From NCBI GenBank assembly GCA_948567375.1, contig OX419760.1, positions 3,472,001-3,536,000 of the forward strand: a stretch of DNA of 64,000 nucleotides. Reading direction: 5' to 3'. Below, piece by piece: positions 1 to 12,529 of this stretch (positions are counted from its first letter, which is position 1; every line of letters begins with the position of its first letter). The notes below the pieces were generated by a model, which did not search any database, was not told where the DNA came from, and saw only the letters and a list, made by a program, of their open reading frames with translations. The position numbers and the translations under genes are program-made. This stretch comes from Lunularia cruciata (Eukaryota; Streptophyta; Marchantiopsida; Lunulariales; Lunulariaceae).

Positions 1-3000
1 AACCCATTGCCCACCCCCTCTCATTGCTGATAGGCTCCACCAATTTTTGTAATGATGAGTCCCAAATAAGTCCAAGACCTCCCTCTTGAAAACCACGGGA
101 GCATAGGAAACTCATAAGTGTGGGTTAAGCAGCTCTAGGTTATTCAACAAGGTTCACAACTACCATATGTGACCTATCAGCCACTACCACAATTTAAGAT
201 TAGTGCCCAACATCCAAAATATCATTGATAGTAAGGTGATCTAGTTGTTGAATCCCATCAAAAGCATGTTGTAAAACCTCTTTAGGTAAAAGGTTTGTCC
301 AAAAAAGACAAAGACAATGAGCTTGTAATCCCACTCTAATTGCATCCAAAAACATGGTAGGTCCTATCCAAGAATGGACCTAATGTGTACTCACCACCAT
401 CTATGTATGAGAATCACCCATCAAAGGCACGTTCCTCAAAATGTAGGTTGAAGAAATGGATTGATGAACCTAGAGATGTTATAGTATACTTAATATCTCC
501 CAAAATAGACCAAAATGGAGATCTTATAGACCTTGACCTTGGCCAACATCAGTATGTCCTTTACATGGCCATCCAAAAATCACCAAATGAATGGGACTAT
601 ATCTCTCCAAACCTTTTACCCTTAGTAAGGAAATGTCTGTTGGTAGGTTTTTTTAGTAACCTTCGATTATTAATATCAATAATAACTCATGATACCATAG
701 GTCAAATGTACCACATAATATAGAAAGACTTACCTAGCAACTTCATCTCTCTCCACAAACAAATACCTTTGTATGCATGTACTTACTTATAGGAATACAA
801 CTAAAGTGTGCTAATCCCACCAAACAACTCCAATAGACATACTTCCTCTACTAAATACTACTAGGCAATAAGTGTGGTATCCAAATGTGACAAGGTAATA
901 GACTCTAGAGTCTCATCCTCACATTGGTCAATTGGTGGTACAAAGGTTCCACTCCAAGCTTGTTGCAGCATCTAATCCACATGTTGTTACAATGCATCCT
1001 CAAAACTCCACAATAGAACATTCAAGGTAGATAGAACAATCCAACTCATACTCCAAATCCAAGTGATCTTGTCTAGTATTGGGGTATCCTCTATATGGGA
1101 ATTCCTCTCTAATAAGTCACCATGCAAAACAATGGAACCACTAAAAGCTAAAATTGATACCATGGTCCCTAACTATAGTGAGCCAAGACTACTACTACTA
1201 AAGCATATTGGTAAATTACATACCCCATATTACATCACTCACTTGACTGCCAACCTGGCCTATAGGAAGTTTCTCTTCCCAATAGTCAATATTGAAACCC
1301 ATGAGGTATAACATTGCTCCACCAACTAGCGCATCATATGCCTCTATTATTATCAAAAAAGCCTAAGCTCTCACCATAGAGCTATCAATTGGATGACCAA
1401 GTTGAATCTAGACAATGAGCACTCCATATGTGATGTATTGTGTAGAACCATCCCTAAAGATGTTTGGATCTAAAATGGACAACTCTTCACATCGGTCTTC
1501 CATAGCCCAAGACCAACAATAACAACCTTCCCTAACGTAAAAGGTTGTACACAAGAGTCTATAAAGACCCTCTTTGGTGTATAGACCTTCCCTAAAGGTC
1601 CCATCAAATAGAAAATCTTACTCTAGTTATCCAATAAGATAACTCTAGGTGTGAACCAAGCTTGCTCAAAGGCAAATCTAGGTGGAAACTCCACCATCAA
1701 CCACCTTTGTTGTAGAAGCATGAACCACATCATCTCTACTCTCAAAAAGTGTGACAACCAACCAAAACACTAGAATTGGGTCAACTCTCAATGTAAACAT
1801 CAATGATTGAAAACAAAAGGAAGTGCATAATCAATTGAGCTGCCTCTAACATTATGCTAGACTCAATTTTTGTAGTAGCAAGTGGTTAAATAGAATCTAG
1901 TCCATCATGCATTCCATCACCTATCACACTTGCACTAGGATGTCTAGGAGCCATGGATGTTGTCTATAGTGCCTCAAAGAGTGTGAAAGACTAGGGAGTT
2001 TGAGTTGTCTACCAACCTTTCCTCTTTGTAGGCCCAACTTCATAGATGCTCCTCTAGGCTTTGGAGCATATATTGCACTCCTAGTCATTATAGCAGATGC
2101 ATCTGCTTATACTACTCCACACATACAATCCAAGACATCTCTATGACCAGCATAAGAGGTGGAAGTCTCAACACCCAAATCTGACTTCCTTTGAACTATG
2201 GCCATGCTAGCCAATCTTTGCTCCAATTGCTCAATCCGAGTAGCCATGGCTATATCAAAAGCAGGGGCAAGTACTACATCCATACCAAATATGGGTCTTC
2301 TACCACCACCTTTCCCTTGATGACTTAAAGATCCTCTACCACTTGCCATAATAGCCTTACTACTCCGTACTCCAAATGAAGGTCAAAGCATCAATTGCTA
2401 GTGTGACCAAATCTATGGTAATAGTTACATTGCCTTTGTTCTAGCTATGATGCACTAGAGGTATCATGTCTATTGCCTTGCATGCACTCTCTCTTGTGAT
2501 GAGGTCCACCACAAGTCCAGTAAGCAACACCGCCACTCATTGGCTACTATTGACCCAAAAATGAAAGTAAGGATCTAGTTGCACTTAGCCTTCCACTTGC
2601 TCCATAAGATTTGGACTATCCATTCTAGTCTCAAAAGCCAACATGATGTAGTGCACTTTGTTGCACTCTAGAAGAATCAATAGCTATGGCTGAGATCTCC
2701 CTACTAAATCTAGATGTCCTTATTCTCTCCTCCACCATGTTGAGCTCAATGCACTTAGCCAAACTAAAGACCACCATCAAAGTAGGTGAGGTAACCTATA
2801 ACAATGTAGCATCATGTACTCTATATGAAAACTCCTTATCTAGGATTCCACGTCAAAATTAGACTACTTGGGCCTCAATTACTCCTTGAGTGAAATTGAT
2901 CAACTATCTCATGCAAGTGTGTGCCTTATGTAGGCTCTCTCCAGCCTTCCATTGGAACTCTTATAAGCTAGTCCACACTCCTTGATAGTTTTGCCTCAAA

Positions 3001-4814
3001 CATTAGAAGAAACCCCACCATGGGATTAAACCCTAGCATTGCACCTACAATAGTACCTCCACTCAGAGTAGCACCATCTCCAACTAGTGCACTTCCATTA
3101 GATACACCAATGCCACTAGAGCTAGAACTCATGGGTATTGCTAATCTATCCCTAGAAACCAAGCTTGAAATGATGGAGATGTAGTTTGAAGACCAATCCT
3201 ATCTTGATAGCTCAATATCCACCAAATGAGCTCTCATGAACTCATGATAGTCATCCATTGGCAGACCATCCAAGTGCTAGAAAAACCTTTTTTATGCCAT
3301 GAAAGGTGTGAACAAATTCAAGTTCTACATCTATTGCAGATCACACTAATAATCAAACTCCTAGATGAAATCATCCAACTCAATGGTACCCAATATCCCA
3401 AAGTAGTGCCTAGGACCCTTAGAGGATCCATAAATCTCATCCACGTCTCATCCACAAAAATAGTGTGAACATCCCAAGTGCACTCTCAACAAATCAACTC
3501 TTGTATCAAACTCCAAATCAAAGTCAATCTCTTCCCTCATAGGGACCTAAGATACAAGTTGATATCAAGTGTCACTTTGTATAAACCCATTGTGTACTAT
3601 AGCAATGTCTTCTTTGGAATTCCCAAAAAACTTTGTCATGACAATATAACTCAAATTTTAATGATAACCACCACAAGTATCCCACCAAAGATCACCACCA
3701 AATGCCACTACAAACTAAACCCCACTCACTAATGTAGCTTTAATTGTGATAAGTACACTAACAAAAAGGGCAACCTTTAACTTACCATCATAACATGCAC
3801 TCTCATGGTCTGCAAGTCATCACTTCATAGATCACTAGAAAGAAATATAGGTAGTCTGACTAGTCATCTTCCCAACCTCACTATCAAGAGCACACAAGAG
3901 CACCAATGCTCTAAAGTTAGTGCACTTCACACAAATATAATGCACAAACAAGAAGTAGAGAATGGAGGGAGTCCAATCACAAGAAGTCTAAACCAAAACC
4001 CATCTCATAAATCAATATCAGATTGACTCTATCACCATTTGACATTTGATATAATCGGAATGTCTATATACTCTTAAGCTATTAGGATCACCAAGGATGG
4101 GATCAAACTACCTCTCTTAACTAAAGCTACATGTGTTTAAGTATCAATAGACCAATCACTAAGACAAGAAGTGAGAATGGACCAATTGGCTAGGGCACCA
4201 ATCAAGAAACAAAAGATCTAAGTTTCATACCCTATTGTGCACAATCTAGGAGAGTGGGTCGATTTTGCCAAATGATGACCAAAAATGACCAAAAGCACAT
4301 CTAAATGGGCTAGCCTTATGCTAGTAACCTTGCTTGCCTCAAGCCTTTAAATGCCAAAATTTAGCAAAATGAGGCCTTGCAAATTCAAACCCTCTCTAAA
4401 TCTGGCCAACCTTCACCAACTTGAACACTAACTAGGGCAATTCAAGCAACCTCCAACTCTGGTCAACCCCACCAACTCAATCAAGTCTAATTCAAAACAT
4501 TAAGACCTCTAGTTTCCCTCTCTTGTTTCATTGACATTATTGACTCAAAATCAACCTCAATCTTGAGAAATTTGGTGAATGCTTCTACACACCATTTACC
4601 CTACTACCAAATTTACATCAACTCAAACAAGACTTTTACATACAATCACTCTCAAGGAAATCTAGGACCACTATTAAATGTATTAACAATCCATTAAGCT
4701 TGGAGATACCATCAACACCCTCAATTCCTACACCTGATTTCCCTTTAGTTTTCACTATTTTGATGTAATTAATTCACTCTTCCACTCAAATCAAATCTAA
4801 ACTCAATACTCCAT
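1..4814 (-). mobile_element. Ty3/gypsy relic, family A: gag and 5' leader part (minus strand)
   Basis: Degraded LTR retrotransposon piece read on the minus strand; it runs off the left window edge. Its left part is homologous in inverted orientation to about 29,620-32,050, and its right part in the same orientation to 36,947-38,400. Visible parts in transcription order: leader from 4,814 down to about 3,200, a gag-like region (about 3,160-2,107, including a Gly/Arg-rich stretch and a short coiled coil near 2,349-2,107) and two CCHC-knuckle-like motifs near 2,395-2,540. The rest of gag and the pre-pol region continue toward 1. Its 5' LTR lies at 8,643-9,030, separated by the nested element at 4,815-8,642. 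It carries many breaks and is a fossil. The family assignment rests on homology with the plus-strand copy that runs into a gypsy-type pol. Confidence 0.65.
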
Positions 4815-7800
4815 TATGACAACTTGGCAAATATCACTTTTATGGTAATCAGGTAAGTAAAGTTTGTTCCCGTAGAGATACAAGTCAGAAAAATCCAAAT
4901 TCAAAGTAAATAGTAACAAGTAGTTCTTCTTGATTGTGTCTTTAATCTCTTAGGTAGAAACTACACCCAAAAGAGAGTAACAAGCACTCAGCATCAATTC
5001 TTGTCACAAATTACACACTCATAATCACAAATCTTTCAAATCTTTCCAAACAAACTTGATTGTGATAATTCAATCTCTCCCAAAAATGGCTACTTCATTG
5101 CCAAACAACTTTGCCTTAGAATTTTGTTCCACCTCTCCATTGAAGGCATCACTTCCTTGATCAAAAGTGCTTCACATCAACTTAGCGTTGCACTCACAAA
5201 TGCAAAATACTACCAACATTACAATTCCTCTAAAATCTATCAAGGTATTGCTTTGATTGCACTTCACTCAAGATCACACACACAAAATGAAAATCAAGGC
5301 TGCAGAATCCAACATCCAACAAGCACATTGACCTGCACTTCAAATTCCTCCTTCAAACAGTCACAAACACACACACAAAATTGATACTCAGAATGAAGCT
5401 CAAGCAACGATCACTAAAATTAGCACTTTGCTTTATCTATTCTTAGGAATATGAATATTAAACAACATTTTACTGCAAAGGTTTCCTTTAAATAGGTAGA
5501 TCACTTCAAAAGTTATCTAACTTCCTAAACCAATTCCTAATAACTTTACCAACTTGCAGATCCAAAATAACAATGCACCTCTTCATATTTGCCTCTTCAT
5601 ATTTGCCTCTTCCTATCTCAAAATTGGTCGTAATCCGATCTAATATCTACTTCCACTTTGGCTTCCAAACTCAAATAAAATCTGTTCACCTCATGTACTT
5701 TGGGTTCTATAAGCTCCAATTACTCTACCAATTCTAACATGTCTTCACTTTGATTTGCAATTAGACTCATAGGTAATCTATCTACCTCCTTATCTCACAA
5801 CACACTCTTCTCTAAATTCTCAAGTGACAAATCCAAAGACACTTGCACTCCTAGGTCTCTTACTTTGGGTCTTATATATATAGTATTCCAAAGATTATCT
5901 AACTCCAAATTAATTAAACCCAACCTAATAGAAATGTTTTTCTCTACATCTAACATCTTCTTATCTATCCAAGTTCAAAGACTGATTAACAAGGCATTCA
6001 AGTCCTTGTCCTTTGCATATTACTCCTCATCTCTTGCACAAGCAATCATAACTTGTGTAACCTTGATTCCTCAATTCTTACTTTGGCTTCAATGGTTAAT
6101 CTAACCTTCATCTCTACAATAGCTTCCTCAACCAATTCTACTAATTGCTTCTTCTATCTCTCTTCTTCCATCACAACTCTACTTATTTTCAATTCCTCTT
6201 CATACTCCATTGTGCGATCCTCCAACTCCTTCACATACTAATCAATCTTTGCCTCCAATGTCTTCACAAGATCTCTCAACCTCCCTTCCTCTTGATAGCG
6301 CTTGGGTAATTCCCATTGCCAGGCTGTTGTCTTCTCTTCTACTTTCTGTCAAAATGAATCAAGCTCCTCCTCCTTAGCTTCAACCAACTCCCTTCTATTT
6401 TCTTGCTCTAACTTTACTTTGGCTTGTAAATTCTCTACCCAAAGTCTCTCCTACGTGACTTCCTTCACTTTTACTGCTAACTCTCTTCCTTGCTTTTTGA
6501 ACTTCTCTTGCAGATTTTCATTTATCTTCTTCTGCAATGTTGCATCTACTTGCAGTAGTTTTCTTACTTCCTCTTCCTTGGTCAGACTCTATTTCAACTT
6601 CAGATTCTCAAATTCTAACCTCTCCAACACCTGCAATACATTATGCACATTGGGATGTCTACTTTGCATTTCCTTCTTTTACTTCTCCATCTGCAACAAT
6701 AGCAAACATACAACATCTTGAAGGTACTATACTCCTTCACACCCTTCTTCATCTTCTACCTATTTTTTAGGGATTTCATCAATCTTACTCTTCCCTTCTG
6801 AATCCGATGCTTTACTACAAGTCGGGATCTTCGTACTGTTAATGATACATCATCTTCCAAACTTTCATCGTCATCCAAATTGATGATTTGATGTGCCGCC
6901 TTTGAACTTTCTCCTTCTTGCATGTCTTGCCTTGGCTTGGCCACCAATTCTTCTTCCCCTTCAATTGCTAACTCCGCCACATCCTTTCTCTTGCCTCTTG
7001 CTGCTCAATTTCTTCTAGTAGAGAAATCACCTTCTCTTGATCTTTTTGTACCTTGGCTTCACACTCACTCTCCTTGTTGGACTCTTCACTTTGCAAGGTT
7101 AACTCTACTTCTTCTTCCTATAACCTCTCCATTGCAAACTTTGCTTCTCCTTCCAATTTGACCTTCTCTTCTAGTGCAACATTCTGGATTTGCTTTCCTT
7201 CCCTCTACCCAATCCTTCTTAACTTACATGGTTGCATTGGCAAACTCTCCACCTTAGGTTGACTTCTTTTCTTCTTTCTTGGCAGGGGTACAAAAATCTT
7301 TCTGTTCTGTCCCATTCTTGCATAGTGGTTGTCATTGCTTCTCAGCTGCCACATATATTATCATTCCTTGTCATCAGCTTCTTGATGCAGATTGGGATGA
7401 AAGTCAGATACAATTTTCTTGTTCTCATTGCTTCTTAGCAAATTCAACATGAGGTAAAAATGCACTGCAAAAGGAATGAAATAATGTGGTGGTGTCAAAC
7501 TCCTCCAATTCAACACCACCTATTGCGTCCGTTGATAGAAATACTTTGCCCAATTGATCGGCTCTCCTACAAACATTTTATGGAAGAACACCGCCTATTG
7601 CTTTGTAACATAGGTAGTGCACTCAGCTTTAAACAATGCCATCATCACACTTACAATACTTCTCCACATTGCGTCTCAATAGGTCTCCACCTTGTACCAT
7701 TCTTTGTATGCTTTGAGATGAACAAATTTCTGATTTCTTGGGTTTCTTCTGCAACTTCTCCTTTCCCCAAGAACATAGCCCCATGCTCTTCCCCACTCTC

Positions 7801-8642
7801 TGTGCCTAACACCAATCTCCAATCCAACTCTATCCATCAAGCCGGATTGCCTCTTTTCTCTACCGCTGCCAGCCCATCTACACACTTATTGGCCGCAATC
7901 TCTTCCATGAAATTGGGAAAGCTCAAGTTCCAATTCTATGCAAGGAAAGTAATACAAATTTTATTGAGAACTTTGATGCAAGCCTTGATGTCTAACTGCC
8001 TAATCATTGGGTTCCTCACCGCCAATGTAGTGCACTTCTTGATTCCTTACATTTTAATCTCCTTCATGATACGCTTTTGAAAGACAATTCTCTTGTCCCT
8101 TGGGCGTGCAACTCTAAATCCCTCTGGATTCACCAAAAATTCACTCACTACCCCTCCTCTTCCTTGTTCTCCCTCAAGATGACTTTGCAAAGGCAAATGA
8201 AATTCACTTGTTATTCATATATTTCTTGATTCAAAACCTGACTTTATAGTCCGACATTTCTCAGTCATTCTTCAAATGCTTGTCTACCAAGAAATCACAC
8301 CTTCAGCATACACTTCTCCTATCATTATCAGTTTCCCCTACTTGTGCCTTAGCCTTTTTTTTGTGGTACAATCTTGAATTTCTAATCCCAAGGGAAATTT
8401 GTTACACTGTCTTTGCATTGGGTTGATCATCCCAAGGTGAAGTATCCTTACTTTGGATTGAACTCTAATAGATCAAATCCAAGTACTAACAATTATTGAC
8501 CCAAGGTAACTTTCTTTGGGTTGATACAAAAATATGAATCATCTTCTTTCTTCCATCCTTTGCCCTTAATTTCCCTTCAACTATACACTTCTTCTTTGAA
8601 AAACTCCTTAAACCAACTCAAAACAAAAATGTGGGTACCACA
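4815..8642 (-). mobile_element. Family B element, copy 1: LTR-like unit with coiled-coil ORF (nested in family A)
   Basis: A 3,828-bp unit on the minus strand, homologous end to end with the unit at 12,530-16,311. Its element-5' terminus (right, 8,642) reads TGTGGTACCCACA on the minus strand. Its element-3' terminus (left, 4,815) reads ...AAGTTGTCATA. Near-identical 5-bp direct repeats flank it (TCCAT at 4,810-4,814 and TCCAC at 8,643-8,647), and the family A sequence resumes on both sides, so this is an insertion. The centre holds remains of a Glu/Lys/Leu-rich coiled-coil ORF, broken in several places. Open plus-strand frames over 5,865-8,080 are antisense shadows of it. No reverse transcriptase, protease or integrase motif was seen. 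Confidence 0.75.
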
Positions 8643-9030
8643 TCCACTCAACAATCTACCAACAATTAGCACTAATTATAGTCAAGCCATACCTACTCTA
8701 GCTAAGAGACTCCATGTGATGCTCACCGGCCTCTATCCACCATAACCAAAAACTTGAAGGCTCAATATTAGAGAAGTGAGCTCTCTAGAGTTGCATTTCA
8801 AAAGTATAGTCCTCTACTTGACCTAAGTCTCCAGCCCTAACAACATGAGTGACAACACATTTGAATAGTGTGAATGGTGCAAGTGATAATGGGCTCCACC
8901 ATGTGATTAGAAGCACTGATATGAAATGTGGCCACCATCAAGTAGTCCATGAGCAACTAACAAAATAACTATGACTACCAACACTACCACTCCAGCATCC
9001 TAGCAAACTAGCTTTGGTGCTACAAATATC
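8643..9030 (-). mobile_element. Family A 5' LTR fragment (minus strand)
   Basis: This stretch matches, in inverted orientation, the 3' LTR-like region of the plus-strand family A copies (about 26,090-26,440 and 35,600-35,960) and the same-strand fragment at about 38,440-38,710. It continues, across the nested element, into leader sequence at 4,814. That is the arrangement expected of a 5' LTR followed by its leader. The outermost part of the LTR, upstream of 9,030, is not recognisable. Confidence 0.6.
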
Positions 9031-12000
9031 ATGACACCTTTTGCTTCTTGGCTCCAAAGATCTTGCTTCTTTGTTTGCATTCTCTTTTTGGTCCTTTGTG
9101 CCTAATGGATCCACCTTGTCATCATAGCCTCCCATGGTGGAGTCTCTTCCTTGATTGGTTTTTCTTTCACTTTTTGGAGCCAACTATGCCTCTTCCTCCT
9201 CATTCTTCTTCCACTTATTGTTTAAAGAGATTATAATTTGAGTAATAAAGATTTGTCAATCACGGTCCTTTCACTCTTGTCCTAGGCTTTATCCTCTTCT
9301 TCAATGGAATCCTTTATGACTTTCCAACTTGTCTATGCACTCTTAACATTCATCTTTACCTTGCAAGAAACTTTTGCTTCTTCTTATAGCCAAGCGTATT
9401 GTGTGCTTCTTTCACCTTATCAAATTTTCCTATTGAAGTAAACTCCTTGTCTCCTAACCTATACTTCTTGTACATAAACTTTACATTTTCATGCAAAGAA
9501 AACTTACCCTTTGGGAAGAATACCTTTTGTGCTCCTCCTTGGTGAGCAAATCCATGCACATATAGAAATGAAACACAAGTGGAGAAAGAAGTGTTACCCC
9601 TTTGTCTTCATTTATATCCTTGTACAATATGTGGGTTCATTTTTAGAACATCTTTGCCCTTTATTTATATAGGTACTCAAAGAAGATGGTCTAGTTTTTG
9701 TTCAAGTATGTTGTTTACTTTGACTTGAATGCTTCATCACAACTTAGGCAATAGCTCTTTGAGCATGATCATTATAGCCTCTTACTACACACCAATTGTT
9801 GGTTTTTTCATTCTTGAATGGGGCCTTAAACCTTTCTTCCATGCTTGGATCCAAGCAAGTCCATTGAGTGTTCAAAGTTATTTCTTCTAATGGCAAGTTA
9901 TTTGGTCCCAAAACCTCTCTCCAATGCTCTTCAGTCCAAGTGAAGACATTGCTTCCCTAATTATCCATCCTTGGATCCAAATTCTTTCAAACCTCTTGCA
10001 ACATTGTTTGGTCATTCAATTCTCAATTCTACAACAAGAAGACTAAGTTCTTGTTGCAAATTAAGTCCTCTCCAACAATGGAATGCCCACTCGTTCACTC
10101 TAAGAAATTTGAGAATTATCTCAAGTAATCATCTATGTTGTTTTGGTGGTCTATTCACTAAGGTACCAATAGTTGTCTAATCTAAAGGTGAGAAAACAAT
10201 CTACAAGATAAGGCATGTAATTACATGATCACCTACTCTTTCAATATCTCTAAGTCTTCAAGCACTTACACTCTTTGCCAAAAGTGCAAAAATTCTTGCA
10301 CAAAGAGTTCTTGTGATTGTCTAACTTTATAAAAGTAAAAAGTGATTAACCAGATCTGATCTTACAGGGTGGTTTAGCCATTACAAAATTTTGGTAGGTG
10401 CACCATGGGTGAGTGCTTGTGATTCACACATTTAAGCATCTTGGTGCAATCAAATGGCTATTACTTATAGTTCTTTGCCTTGACAATGACACATTGAAGT
10501 TATCATAAATCTTGTTGAATTGACTAACTCTAGGCCAAAGGTGTCATTTGGCTTAAGATACTCCCACATTGAAGACTTTGGTCCATGGTATTCCCACACT
10601 AAAGAATGATGATGCCAAAGGTCTATCATGCCAAAGGTTGGTAGGAGCAAAGGTCTTAAACTTCTCCATCTACAACCCCTTTGGGTTCCTTCCTTCTGTA
10701 CCTTCCCTTCTTCCTCTTCCTTTCCTCTCTAGCCAATTTTCTTCCCTGGCCAATGGTGAGTGAAAGATGGTTCCATCATTAGTAAACCCTTCAACATATT
10801 GGATCTCTAAGAAAACAATGCAAAATAAAAAGAAATTTACACTTTCTAAAATTATGAGGAGCTCTATTTTTATTAACTATAGTTTCTAAAATATATGAAA
10901 TTCAAGATGTAAATTGATAATTTTTCCAATAAAGCAAGAAAAATATACTTGGATTTATATTCTTGTTCCTTTTGCTTTGAAAGATATTAGTTCTTGTTTG
11001 AATTATCTTTTTTATTTGCAAATATTAAAATTCCATTTGATTGATACCTTATTATTTTATTGTTTTATTTGTATTTTGATTAATAATTTATATAATATAT
11101 TATAGTGAATGGTCTCCTAATATTGTCCCAACTGTGTATCAACATCCCATGTGGTCACAAACTCTATATTGTGAGCTGGCCTATCTTTCACTCAAGCTAA
11201 ACCTCTAATGGATATTAAGATAGTGCACCATGGACTAAGAAGTAAAAAAAACTAAACTCCATCACACTCCTCCAAAGCTAAAACTCCAATGCATCACCAA
11301 GAGTCAAGCCCTTGCTCATTACAAAACTCAATGAGAGAAAAATACTTGGAAATAAAAGATCTAAAGTATACATTCTCATCCCTAGTTTATATATTTATGA
11401 AATAGTTACACATCAACATTACTAATTACTAGAGTAACTCAAGTTACAAGGCAAGAAGTCATATAAGTCTAGAGTGTAAAGGAATATACACACACATGGT
11501 AATAATCTCATGAGCATATGGTCTTAGCTTGATCCAGTAACTAAGTAAAGTATTCCTTCACATAGGCTATCCTTAGACTATAGAAAAAATCCAAACCAAA
11601 ATTGTTAATATGCATAAGAGTTCTCAACTCTCTTCTCAAAGTCAAAGAACTAAGAATAATGCAAAGTCAATATACCATAATCCAAAACAGTAGTATTTAC
11701 TATTTGCTAGGATTAACTCTTGCTAATCATGACTAACATAGAAGCTTAGTTAAACTCCTTATAACAACATCTTCAGGAACTTGCAACACAAAACTTAAGG
11801 GGTTTGCTACATAGATAAAGTTGGGAAATGATGTTTGTTCATGAAGATGAGGCAAAGAATAAGTTTTCTTGTAGAATTAAGGTGAAGAATGGGATGATTT
11901 GCAAAGATAGGGTTTGCAAAGACAAGGTCGCAAACGGGATTTGTTCATGGAGATGGGATTGTGGATAGAAATTGTTTGCAAAAATAGGGTTGATAAGGAG

Positions 12001-12524
12001 GTGGACTTGTGGAGACAAGGTAAGGAGGAGGTTTGCTTGTAAGGATTCTAAATCCTTAATTTGAATCCCTACATTCATGGATTATATGGGAGATTGTGCA
12101 AGTAGGTGTGGTTTTTTGGAGGGTTGGGACCATTCAAAGCAAAGCATATAGAGTAAGAAAATAAAGCATACAAATGAAGAACTGAATTCAATGGAGCACA
12201 AATTACTCTCATTGGGCCGAGCTTTGATGCCAATGCACACCTTTAACCCAAGTGCATCCATATCCTCTTCATGAATTATAGATTTCTAAACTTAATTCTT
12301 ATCCTACCAACCTTGCTTGCAAGTGCACTCCATGGATCGCCAAACTTGATTCTTGTCTAACCAAGCCCACTTAATGTATGTCATGTGATTAGCAAAAGAA
12401 TGAAATTTGATTAGCCACTCTTTTTCTTGAAAGTACTCCATGTTTTGCAGCTTGCAACTCTTGATAATTTCTAATTTCATCCACCATGGTTCTTCTTCTT
12501 TACTCTTCTTTGTTAGTTGCTTCT
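9031..12524. other. Unassigned AT-rich spacer, no supported gene
   Basis: No frame here has a domain, a codon pattern or length that I can support; the longest open stretches are about 80 codons. A degenerate minisatellite-like run built on variants of GTTTGCAAAGACAAGG lies at about 11,860-12,030. The DNA appears CpG-poor, like the surrounding transposon relics, so it is probably older decayed repeat sequence. I cannot assign it to a family. Confidence 0.5.
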
Positions 12525-12529
12525 ATTAC

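Noticed and set aside
5865-8080. Several plus-strand open frames rich in Ser, Leu and Phe
   Set aside because: They are antisense shadows of the minus-strand coiled-coil ORF of family B copy 1.
9356-9559. 67-codon minus-strand frame with basic residues
   Set aside because: There is no start context, domain or repeat in other copies; it lies in decayed CpG-poor spacer.
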